Shown here: positions 40,271 through 51,800 of the stretch, piece by piece
How the letters are laid out: every line of letters starts with the position of its first letter
Position numbering within the stretch: the first letter of the stretch is position 1
Assembly (NCBI GenBank): GCA_010279815.1
Contig: QEOQ01000435.1
Location: 210,828 to 274,827, forward strand
Direction of reading: 5' to 3'
Origin: Brachionus plicatilis
Lineage: Eukaryota > Rotifera > Eurotatoria > Ploima > Brachionidae
Length of the DNA: 64,000 nucleotides
The notes under the pieces: model-generated
The model's input: the letters and a program-made list of their open reading frames with translations, nothing else
What the model was told of the DNA's origin: nothing
Database searches by the model: none
Made by a program: the position numbers and the translations under genes

Positions 40271-42850
40271 CCTACTATATAATCCTCACTTTTTCAACTT
40301 TGTCTGTTTGTTATTTTTTGCCAAATAAAAATTATTTTAACGTCTTTTCTGATAGAACTGAGTGTCAGCTACTCAAAAATGGTGCCATATGTGAACGGCG
40401 TTCTTTGCTTAAGGCTGTGGGCGGGGTTCAAAGTTTGGAATGTCAAAATTTAGAATTCCTTGAATCTTTGATTTTTTTGACTTTTTGGGGGTAATCGAGG
40501 GTGGGGACTCTGAATTTAATGTTTGTTTTGGGAAAAAAGCGGTGACATGGGCGTGGCACTCGATTTTTTGTTCTGATTTTGAGTTTTTTGGGGATTGTGA
40601 GAGATTGGGGCGATTTTAGGAAATTTAAACTCCTGAATCTTTTTAATTAGGTGATTTTGAGTCTAGAAAGTCAAAAGAATGTTAACGGCGTTCTTTGCTT
40701 AAGGCTGTGGGCGCGGCTTAAGGTTAGGACTGCCTAAATGTCAAAAATGTGAATTTTTAATTTTTTGATATTTTTGGGGGTAATCGAGGGTAACAAACAC
40801 GAAAACAATGTTTGTTTTTTAACTTAAGCAGTGACATGGGCGTGGCACTCGGTTTTTTGGGTTTTAGAAAAAAAAAATAAAATAAGACCGGTTAAAAGAA
40901 TCAAATTAAAAAATTTGCCGTTCTTTTCGGGAAATTAGGCGGCCCACTGAATAAAGTGCCGGTCTAAAATAAAAAAATTGCCGTTCCATTAGGAAAAATT
41001 GCCGTTCCCGTCCAATAATTGCCGTTCCAGCGGGTCAATTAGGCGGCCCAGAATATTTTCTCAATATTTGGAGCAAATTTTTCAAGAAATTGTTTTTCAA
41101 ATTCAAAAAAATGGCGGGAAAAAATTTTCGCATTAATTTAAAAAAAAGGCGCAAAATTCAAAAATAATTATAATTTTGAATAAAATAGTGCCAAAATAGA
41201 AAATTAATTTTACGTCCTTAAAAACATTAAAAAAATTTTCCCCCCCCTATAAAACTTGCCGTTCCAGCAGGTCAATTAAGTGGCCCAGAGTTTTAATTTT
41301 AGCTTTCTAACAAATTTTTCAAGAAAATGTAATTTAAATTCAGAAAAATGGCGGGAAAATAAAATTTTTAAAATTGAGAAAAAAAGGCACTAATATAAGA
41401 CTTAAAATTTTTTTCCCTGCCATTAAACTGTGATTTCCAGATTATAAATAAAATCTTTTTTACTAAAAATTCAAAAAAATGGCGCTAAATTCAAAAATTT
41501 TTATAATTTGAAATAAAATGGCGCCAATATTTAAAATTTACTAGAAATACTGAAAAATCAGTAAAAAATTTTTTCCCCCCATTAAACTGTGATTCCTGAT
41601 TAAAAAAGACGTGTCGCGTTTTAAAAGGACGTGTCTGTTATTAAATGACGTGTATCTCTATTAAAACACTCTGAAAATTTATCTATAAATTGTTATTTAA
41701 ATTTAAAAAAATGGCGCAAATTTAAAATTTTTATTATTTAAAAAAATAAATTAGCTAATATTTAAAATTTATTAAAACTACTTTAAAAACGGTAAAAAAT
41801 TTTTCGTCCCCCCTTTGAACTTGACGTTACAGGTTAAAAAAATGATGTGGTTCTATTTATTAGCACTAAAGTAATTCCCAAAATTTTTTCCCCCCATTAA
41901 ACTGTGATTTCCGGGTCAAAAAAGGATGTGTCTATTAAAAAACGACGTGTCTGGTTTAAAAAGACGTGTTACTCTGTAATAGGCACTGAAATAACTTCAC
42001 AAATTTTTTCCCCCGCATTTAAATGTGATTTCCGGGTTAAAATAGGACACTCTAAATCAAAATTGGACACTATTAATCATAAAAGGACACTCAAAATCAT
42101 AATTGGACGCTTTAAGTCATAAAAGGACACTCTTAATCTAAAAAAGACACTATAAATCATAAAAGGACACTCTATGTTATAAAAGGACGTGTTACTCATA
42201 AATAGGCACTAAAATAACTTCAAAAATTTTTTCCCCCGCATTTAACTGTGATTTCCGGGTTAAAATGACACTCTAAATCAAAATAGGACACTATAAATCA
42301 TAATAGGACACTCTATGTCATAAAAGGACACTCAAAATCATAATTGGACGCTTTAAGTCATAAAAGGACACTATAAGTCATAATAGGACACTATAGGTCA
42401 TAAAAGGACACTATAGGTCATAATAGGACACTATAAATCATAATAGGACACTATAGGTCATAAAAGGACACTCTAAATCAAAATAGGACACTATAAGTCA
42501 TAAAAGGACACTATAAGTCGTAATAGGACACTATAACTCATAAAGGGACGCTTTAAGTCAAAATTAGATGCTTTGAGCCATTAAATGACGCTATGAATCA
42601 AAAACGCTGGGTTTTATCCTGTTCAAACATGGATAAGAGAAAAGCGTAAACAAACAGTTAATAGATAGAGTTTAGAATCATAAAAAGGAAAAGCGTTGGG
42701 TTTAAAGTCCCCATTATTCCATAAAATGCGACAAAAAACGCGAGAGTCAGCGGGGGGGGAAGGAGGGTGAAAAAGAGAGCTAGGCCCCGCATAAAATCGC
42801 GAGATTTTAGGAAAAATGTGGGGTCGTGAGGGTCGAGTGGCGCTTGCTAG
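40270..42850 (+). mobile_element. Non-autonomous Helitron copy, type A
   Basis: It begins TCCTACTATATAATCC and ends ...gcttgCTAG, with the palindrome TAAAATC-GCGA-GATTTTA at 42792-42809 about 40 bp before the end: the 5'-TC, 3'-hairpin-CTAG plan of Helitrons. Inside, in order: 'gacatgggcgtggc' motifs, gccgttcc clusters, 'ggcggg' blocks, 'ttcccccc...ctgtgatttcc' blocks and a 20-bp minisatellite (42045-42600). It has no coding capacity. Its 5' end disrupts the preceding gene. Confidence 0.8.
42045..42600. repeat. 20-bp minisatellite (ggacactctaaatcataaaa class)
   Basis: About 27 variants of a 20-bp unit, with 'ggacac' or 'ggacgc' every 20 bp. The same family is present at 58440-59950 and 62030-62470. 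Confidence 0.9.
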
Positions 42851-44690
42851 TCTACTAATATATAAGTTCCAAAATTTCAAGTTTGTGTAAACGATTATAT
42901 TCAAATTGAGACCGAGACCGAAGGTCGAGGGCTCATTTTGTAGCTTTTGGCGAGCAGATTTCAAATATCCAGTCAAACCTCTATGGCGGTGCTCGACAGG
43001 CCTTGTGGGCGTGTCACAAGCTGAAACGATTTGATTGGTCGAAAATTTCAACATGATTTTTTTGAACTTTTTAAATTTTTTTTGAGTTTAAAATAAAAAA
43101 CGCAGCCAACATATACACTTTGTTTTGGCTGAAAAGCCGTGACATGGGCGTGGCGCCAACTCAAACATTCTATTGGTCGAAAATTCAACCCAATTTTTTT
43201 GACCTTATGAGGGTGTTTTTGGGCTCAAAAAAGTGTCCTGATCACGAATATCGAGTTTGTTTTGGCGAAATGCCGTGACATGGGCGTGTCATCAAATCGA
43301 CAAATCCTATTGGTCCAAAATTTCAAAACAATTTTTTTGACCTTATGTGGGTTTGATTAAGGTCAGTAAAGTGTGCTGATCATGAATATGAAGTTTGTTT
43401 AGGGCGAAATGCCGGGACATGGGCGTGGCACTATGATTTTGATGTTTTGAGCTAATTTTGCCGTTCCACCTCAACAAATAGCCGTTCCGGTGAAAAATTT
43501 ACCGTTCCGTTAATAAAATTAGGAGGCCCATAAATATATGAGCCGTTTTAAAAGGACAAATTTTGATGCACCATTCATATTTTTGCCGTTCCATCCATAC
43601 AAAATGCCATTCCAGTCAAATTTTTGCCGTTCCGTTAACATAATTAGGCCGCCCATAAATATATGAGCCGTTTTAAAAGGACAAATTTTGATGCACCATT
43701 CATATTTTTGCCGTTCCATCCATACAAAATGCCGTTCCGTCGAGTTAAATAGGCGGCCACATAATCTGAGAGCCGTTCCAATAAGACAAATTTTGATGCA
43801 ACATTCAAATTTTTGCCGTTCCATCACGATAAACTGCCGTTCCAGTGAAAATTTGGAAAATTGTTATTAATAAAATTGATTATTAATGAGAAAAAATAAA
43901 ATCGAATAGAATTTAAATGCACGGTTGGAGCCTATTAAATATGGTTTTGAGAAAGGCCAGGAAAAACAGGGAACGGTAGATTTTCAAAATAATTAAAAAT
44001 GAAAACAAATAGAAACACTATTGTTTTGTATAAAATAGATGATTTATGAGAAAAAATAAATCGAATAGAAATTTAAATGCACGGTTTGAGCCTATTAAAT
44101 ATGGATTTGAGTAAAGACAGGAAAAACAGGGAACGGTAGTGTTTTAAAATAATTAAAAACGAAAACAAATGGAAAGACTTTTGTTTGGTATAAAATAGAC
44201 GATTTATGAAAAAAATTAAATCGAATAGAAATTTAAATGCACGGTTGGAGCCTATTAAATATGGATTTGAGTAAGGCCAGGAAAAACAGGAAACGATACA
44301 GTTTTAAAATAATTAAAAACGAAAACAAATGGAAACGCTTTTGTTTTGTTTAAAATAAATGATTTATGAGAAAAATTAAATCAAATAGAAATTTAAATGC
44401 ACGGTTGGAGCCTATTAAATATGGATTTGAGTAAAGGCAGGAAAAACAGGGAACGGTAGAGCTTTAAAATAATTAAAAAAGAAAACAAATTAAAAACTTA
44501 AGTTATGTATGAGATTAATGATTCATGAGAGAAAATAAATCGAAAATGAATCAAAATGTACCGTTGGAGCCTATTATATATGGATTTGAGAAAATCCGGG
44601 AAAAAACAGTGAACGGTAGAGTTTAAAACTAATTAGAAACGAGAGAATGGAAAGACTTTAATGATGAATGAGATTTGAAAAATTTTTTGT
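42851..44690 (+). mobile_element. Non-autonomous Helitron copy, type B
   Basis: It begins TCTACTAATATATAAG directly after the CTAG of the previous copy. It contains repeated 'cgaaatgccg(t/g)gacatgggcgtg' motifs ~115 bp apart, gccgttcc clusters, and from ~43900 a 160-bp tandem repeat. The same sequence starts again at 62670. Its 3' end cannot be fixed; it grades into the next satellite. Confidence 0.65.
43900..44690. repeat. 160-bp tandem repeat, about 5 copies
   Basis: 'acggttggagcctattaaata' recurs at 43921, 44081, 44241, 44401 and ~44561 (with ccgttggagcc), a period of 160 bp. More copies occur at 63590-64000 and a diverged one near 55250. Confidence 0.9.
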
Positions 44691-45600
44691 CAAATTTTAC
44701 GGCTTAATTACTACCTAAAAATTTTTATTTGAGATATGCCCCCGAAAAGAAAAATTTTTTTTTAAAATTTTTGGCTTTATCACTGCCAGCAAAATTTTAT
44801 TAGTGATGTGCCTTGGAAAAAAAAATTTTTTTTTAAATTATCGGCATTAACTCTGCCATCATATTATTAGGGGTGATATGCCCCGGAAAAAAAAAAAATT
44901 TTTTTTAAATTTTTCGGCATTAACTCTGCCAGCAAAATTTTAAGAGTGATATGCCCCTGAAAAACAAAAAAAATTCTTTTTAATTTTTCGGCTTTAACTC
45001 TGCCAGCAAAATCTTATTAGTGATGTGCCCCGGCAAAAAAAAATTTTTTTAATTTTTCGGCTTTAACTCTGCCAGCAAAATTTTAGGGATGATATGCCAC
45101 GGAATAAGAAATAAAATTTTTTAAACTAATTTCGCTTAAACTCTGCCAGCAAAATTTTAAGAGTGATATGCTCCCGAAAAAAAAAATTTTTTCAAATTTT
45201 TACGGCTTTAACCTTGCCAGCAAAATTATAGATGTGATATGCCCCCGAAAAAAAAAATTTTTTTTTTAAATTTATCGGCATTAACTCTGCCAGCAAAATT
45301 TAAGAGTGATATGCCCCTGAAAAACATAAAAAATTTTTTTGAATTTTTCGGCATTAACTCTGCCAGTAAAATTTTATTAGTGATATGCCCCCGAAAATAA
45401 AAAAGTTTTTTTCAAATTTATCGAATTAACACTGCCAGCAAAATCAATATTAGTGATATGCCCCGGAAAAAAAAATTTTTTTTTTAAATTTTTCGGCTTT
45501 AACTCTGCCAGCAAAATTTTATGAGTGATATGCCCCGGAAATAAAAAAATTTTTTAAATTCTCGGCTTTAATTCTGCCTATTAATTTTTTCAAAATTCCG
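44690..45600. repeat. Satellite of ~75-bp class (cggctttaactctgccagcaaaatt)
   Basis: About 11-12 units, each with 'taactctgccagcaaaattttaagagtgatatgcc' followed by a poly-A/poly-T stretch of varying length. It is non-coding. Related short copies are at 47960-48230. Confidence 0.85.
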
Positions 45601-47860
45601 CTTTAAAAAAATCGACAGATATTTTTAATATTTTCGCCCCTGATCACATGGGATTAACTATCAGGCAGTAAACTTTTTTTCAAAAATAAAGCTCTAGCTC
45701 ATTTCGCAATACTATTAGGGAACTAAAAAATTTAAAAAGCTGAATTGAAATTTTGCGAGTACTAACAGTGTTGTCTCGGTCAATAATCTATCTGACATTT
45801 ATGGTCATACTTTATATGGTGTAGAATAAAGCAATGCGATCTTAACATGTCCAGGGCCGGCCTACGACCTTAAGATCACATTACTCAGAGCACACCAAGT
45901 GTGTCGGATTTGAATGGCTGAAAAAAGCATGATTAATCTGACAGCAAAAAAAGCATTGTTTGATAGAATTAAGTCGAGGCCAGTAATATTGAATATTTTC
46001 GGCCCTAATCTCACGGGATTTACTATCAGGCAGTAAATTTTTTTTCAAAAATAAAGCTCTAGCTCATTTCGCAATACTATTAGGGAACTAAAAAAATTTA
46101 AAAAGCTGAATTGAAATTTTGCGAGTACTAACAGTGAAGTCTCGGTCAGAAATCTATCTGACAAATATGGTGATACTTTATATGGTGTAGAATAAAGTAC
46201 TGCGATCTTAGTGAGTCCAGGGCCGGCCTACGACTTTAAGATCGCAGTACTCAGAGCACACCAAGTGTGTCTGATTTTAAAGTCTGAAAAAAGCATGGTC
46301 AATCTATCGGCAAAAATAGCATTGCATGGTAGAATAATGTCGAGGGCAGCTGTATATCAACACCTGTTCATTGAATTGAACTTGTGTTACAAGTGGCTTT
46401 TCCTATAGTTTCAATTGCTGTTAATCTTATTAATAGTGATTGAAACTTAATGTCGAGGGCGGTCGGTCATTAATAATGGGAAAATGAATTTATTTATTTT
46501 CCTATTGTTAAATTTTGCAAGTCCTAACCGTGAAGTCTCGGTCAGAAATCTATCTGACATAAATGGTCATGTTTTGTGTGGTGTAGAATAAAGTACTGCG
46601 ATCTTATTTAGTCCAGGGCCGGCCTACGACTTTAAGATCACAGTACTCAGAGCACACCAAGTGTATCTGATTTTAAAGGCTGAAAAAAGCATGGTCAATC
46701 TATCGGCAAAAATAGCATTGCATGGTAGAATAATGTCGAGGGCAGCTGTTTTTCAACACCTGTTCATTGAATTGAACTTGTGTTACAAGTGGCTTTTCCT
46801 ATAGTTTCAATTGCTGTTAATCTTATTAATAGTGATTGAAACTTAATGTCGAGGGCGGTCGGTCATTAATAATGGGAAAATGAATTTATTTATTTTCCTA
46901 TTGTTAAATTTTGCAAGTCCTAACCGTGAAGTCTCGGTCAGAAATCTTTCTGACATAAATGGTCATGTTTTGTGTGGTGTAGAATAAAGTACTGCGATCT
47001 TAGTGAGTCCAGGGCCGGCCTACGACTTTTAGATCGCAGTACTCAGAGCACACCAAGTGTGTCTGATTTTAAAGGCTGAAAAAAGCATGGTCAATCTATC
47101 GGCAAAAATAGCATTGCATGGTAGAATAATGTCGAGGGCAGCTGTATATCAACACCTGTTCATTGAATTGAACTTGTGTTTCAAGTGGCTTTTCCTATAG
47201 TTTCAATTGCTGTTAATCTAATTAATAGTGATTGAAACTTAATGTCGAGGGCGGTCGGTCATTAATAATGGGAAAATGAATTTATTTATTTTCCTATTGT
47301 TAAATTTTGCAAGTCCTAACCGTGAAGTCTCGGTCAGAAATCTATCTGACATAAATGGTCATGTTTTGTGTGGTGTAGAATAAAGTACTGCGATCTTAGT
47401 GAGTCCAGGGCCGGCCTACGACTTTAAGATCACAGTACTCAGAGCACACCAAGTGTGTCTGATTTTAAAGGCTGAAAAAAGCATGGTCAATCTATCGGCA
47501 AAAATAGCATTGCATGGTAGAATAATGTCGAGGGCAGCTGTATATCAACACCTGTTGATTGAATTGAACTTGTGTTACAAGTGGCTTTTCCTATAGTTTC
47601 AATTGCTGTTAATCTTATTAATAGTGATTGAAACTTAATGTCGAGGGCGGTCGGTCATTAATAATGGGAAAATGAATTTATTTATTTTCCTATTGTTAAA
47701 TTTTGCAAGTCCTAACCGTGAAGTCTCGGTCAGAAATCTATCTGACATAAATGGTCATGTTTTGTGTGGTGTAGAATAAAGTACTGCGATCTTATTTAGT
47801 CCAGGGCCGGCCTACGACTTAAAGATCACAGTACTCAGACTGTTGGGAAATGGCTGTCTA
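45600..47860. repeat. 396-bp satellite, about five copies, with conserved stem-loop
   Basis: 'agtccagggccggcctacgac' recurs at 46213, 46609, 47005, 47401 and 47797, exactly 396 bp apart, with a diverged first copy at ~45853. Each copy has agtactgcgatctta ... taagatc(g/a)cagtact, an inverted repeat of about 15 bp around a loop holding ggccggcc. Short frames starting near 46211 and 47399 are by-products. No protein or known RNA was recognised. Confidence 0.9.
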
Positions 47861-48850
47861 GAAGGGTATTTATCCACATTAGATGGACTTTTACTTCCTT
47901 CTTTTACCTATCATTTTTTAAAATCAAATATTTTTTAAATAAATTTATTTTATTTTTTCTAATTTTTTCGGGTTAATTATTGCCAACGAAAAAATATGTA
48001 TCATTTGTCCCCGAAAAAAAAATATAAAAATTTTTTTTATTGTTTTTTCAGGTTAACCATTGCCATCAAATAAAGGCGCATCATGTCTTCCCCAATAAAA
48101 ATAATAAAATTTTTAATTCTTTTAGGTCTACACCCTCATTAAAAAATTTTTTTTTTCAATTTTTTTGGGTGAACAACTCTCAACCGAAATATTATCTATG
48201 ATATGCCACCTAAAATATTGGGGAAAATTAATGAATAATATTTTTTTCAAAAATAAAGCTATAGCTCATTTCGGCGTACTATTAGGGAGCTGAAAAAAAT
48301 TATTTAATGGTTATGTAAATTCTATTTAATATATTTAAATTGTTGAGACCGCTTTGAGTTTGCAGATGAACATTAAATGATTTAAGACTTGAGCGCCGGA
48401 AAAATAAAATTAATTATTGATATGATTTTAAGTATGGATGTAGTGTGCGGCATATGATATCAATAACAATAAAATTTAGTTTGGATTTTTTGTTTAAAAA
48501 AGTATAGTTGCTAATGTTGTTTAAGAATTTATTGTTTTATATCTAAATAATGGCTAATTCAAATGGACACTGTCTCGATCAAATTTTAAAAATAAAATAT
48601 TTTACTTTGCTCAGTACTGTTATGTAAAATAGTTAATTCTTGGCGAATCAATTACTGGCTATTAAGTTCAGTTGCTAAACAAATTTTTGATAATTATTTA
48701 TTTTGATTAATAAAATTTGTAAAAAAATTACTTTAAATAAATAAAAATTTAGAAGTAATGCTCTAAATAATTGATTTAAAGATAAAATCATAATTAAAAT
48801 AATTATTTAATTATTATATTTAAATTTTAAATTTATTTAAATTTAGCAAG
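47861..48850. other. Non-coding 5' flank of the autonomous Helitron
   Basis: It starts with tggctgtctag and then 'tccacattagatggacttttacttcc', which resembles 'tccgcattagacggaaacttacttcc' at 54787-54813 beyond the 3' end of the Helitron gene. These could mark the element's two ends. The rest is AT-rich, with diverged satellite pieces. Confidence 0.4.
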
Positions 48851-51800
48851 ATGCCACCAAGTAAGACTTTACTCATAAATTACTGAGTTTAAAAAATATA
48901 TTTTTAAAGAAATTATTTTTACACTGGATGAAGACAGATTGATCTCTGAAATATTTGGACAACGTGTTGCCAACTGTTGGACAGATGTTGAAATTGAAAG
49001 ACAATTTTTACAAAGATCCGGCCGAAGAATAAATTATAAAACACTCAGCAAACGTCTTGGTGGTAAATTTTATATTTTTATTTTAAAATATGAATAATTT
49101 TATTATTGACAGTGATAAAAACGATGCAAGCTACTGCATCTGAAAGCAGAGACATTAACCGTCCAGGAACATCGGCTGCTCTGTGTGGTAATGAAGTTAT
49201 AAGACATAATGATCAACAAAAGAGTATTCAGCATGAATATTTATTAAATAGATCATTTTCTTCAATTACCAACCAAGAGGATATTAGCTTACTAACCTCA
49301 AATCTTGACAGCAGTAATATTCGATTTAGATTAATTTTTATATTTATTAATCGTTTTTACTTAAGGCTTAAGCATTGTGGATAATGATGGCGACCTTAAC
49401 AATGTGAATAATACTGAAAGCTTTATGCCTTCGCCAATAAAAAGAAAAAGAGGGAGGCCTCTTGGATCAGTAAATAAAAAACTGAAAACTCCAATGTCTT
49501 TTGGTTCGGAAGATATTGAAAGTACTATTGGTCGAGTGCGCGTCTCTTCAATTCGAGCACGACGCAATATATCTGTACAGTTAGAACAGATTGACAATGA
49601 TGAACCTGAAGCTATCCAAATTGGGGTCGAAACAAGGGCAATTAAGGAAAGAAATAGACGGGCCATTGAAACTCCCGATCAACGGTCTAATCGTTTGAAT
49701 ACCGAGGCTCAAAGGCAAAAAAATAAACGTGCCAATGAAACACCCGAAGAGCGTAATAAACGCTTGAAATATAACAAAGACTATTACGCTAAAGTCAAAG
49801 AAAGTGAAACCCCTGAAGAGCGAATGGAACGGTTGGGTCTGGTAAACGAAAGGAGGAGACAGATTAGAAATAATCGTCCATCCTATATGGAATGGAGCAT
49901 CCCGAGGCAGACGGTTGTTGAAATTGATAACCAAGGACCACTAAATCAGTATTGCGAATTTTGTGGAGCGCTTTACTGGTCCAAAGAAGTCAATTCAACT
50001 GGTGTTTACACCAAATGTTGCAATAAGAATAAAATCGTAGTGCCTCAATTGGATCGAATACATCCAACTGTGGAGCTATTGATTAATCCAATTGGCCGAA
50101 ATGAAACAGGCGAATTAGATGGTTTTATGGCGAACATAAGGCAGTACAATTCGATGTTTGGAATGGCTGCTGTCAAGTCAAATTTCGATCCCGAAGATTT
50201 GGACACGGCAAACAACGATTTGGGTCGGTTTAATGTGCGTGGTAATAGTCGCTTACCTTATCTTCATAAGGTTCATGGTAGTGTTTACTACAGAATTCCT
50301 CCCATGTTTAATGGACCGGACGGTAACTTAATCTTAAGAGCTGCACAATATTTAATGTTGGACACAGCTAGAGCAGTTGTCGATCATGTGATGGAAAATT
50401 GGACTGAAAATCAGGGAGCAGTGTCTGAAGAGATAGTAAATTTGATACATCAAATGTTAACTGATGTCAATCCTTTGGTTCAGTTATTTCTCACACATCG
50501 AGAGATTTTGCAGCAACAAAATCAACGCAATCCATTTGATGTTGGTATGTGGATTACCCGATTTGTGCCCAGAAATACAAATGTGCCAATTAATATCAAT
50601 GGACGACGACAAATTGCTGACTTGGCAGTAAATGGTGAAATTGCTGCTGTGTTTGATGACCAAGATGGCCTGCCGGATGATGGTGTTATTGCATTTGCTC
50701 AAGCAAGGGTTCTTGATCTACCTGTAATCGGCATTGTCCCTCAACGAGAAAATAACAACATGAAAAGCATTGATTTGAGAGATCCAAATTGCGATCCATT
50801 GAGTTTTCCGCTGCTATTTCCATATGGTGAGGCGGGATATGATGAAAGGTATGAGCATAACCAAACTCATCTGACTGTCAACTCAAGAGTCACTCTCAAG
50901 GAATTTTATAAATTCAGGCTGCATTATAGATTTGATCTTCCAAATGCCATTTTTAAAATGAGCAAGCTGTTCCAAGAGTATGTGGTCTGCTCTTGGATAA
51001 AAATTGAAAAAAATAACCTTCAATTTTTGCGCAATAACCAGGAACAGCTTAGAATTTTGGATTATCAAGGTATAATGGATCGTCTAAAAGATCATTTTGA
51101 TCCTGAGCAAACATTAGGCAGGGCCTTTATTCTTCCATCCACGTTCGAGGGCAGCGATCGTGCGATGAAACAACATTATTTTGATGCGCTGGAATTAGTA
51201 ACAAGATTTGGCAAAGCGGATTATTTTATTACATTTACGTCAAATCCACGCTGGCCAGAACTTCAAGAACAATTGGCAGATGGTCAAAGTTATTTAGATC
51301 GACCAGACGTTGCTTCCCGGATTTATAACTTGAAATTCACAGAGTTTGACAGTGATTTGAATGTTGATCACAAAATTGGAGTGGTGGAAGCTTTAGTTCG
51401 TGTCAAAGAGTATCAAAAACGGGGCTTGCCTCACGACCATATGTTAATTTGGATGAGCGAGAATGACAAGCCGACAATTGCTGAAATGCTGGACCAAATT
51501 ATTTGTGCCGAAATTCCCGATCCTGATTTAGATCCGGAGTTGTACGAATTAGTCAAGACCAAAATGATTCATGGTCCATGCACGGAAAACAGTGCATGTA
51601 TGAAGCAATTTGGAAATCGATGCTCAAAAGGATTTCCCAAGCCTTTTAGTGAGACAACTGAATTGCTTCCTAATGCGTATCCAAACTACAAACGTCCTGA
51701 CAACGGTAGAACTGTGACAATCCGGGGCCATGAGTTAGACAATCGGTATGTGATTCCATATAATCCGAGCATGCTCAAGAAATTTCAATGCCACATAAAT

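Noticed and set aside
42623..43827. Minus-strand frames of 143 and 102 residues
   Set aside because: They lie across Helitron ends and repeated gccgttcc motifs, with repetitive translations and no homologous domain.
46211..47596. 65-residue frames repeated at 46211 and 47399
   Set aside because: They are frames of the 396-bp satellite unit; other copies of the unit break them, and they cross the stem-loop.
45853..47830. 5S rRNA-like 'gcctacgacc' in the 396-bp satellite
   Set aside because: Only about ten bases agree with the 5S start; the rest of the unit has no 5S promoter boxes or fold.
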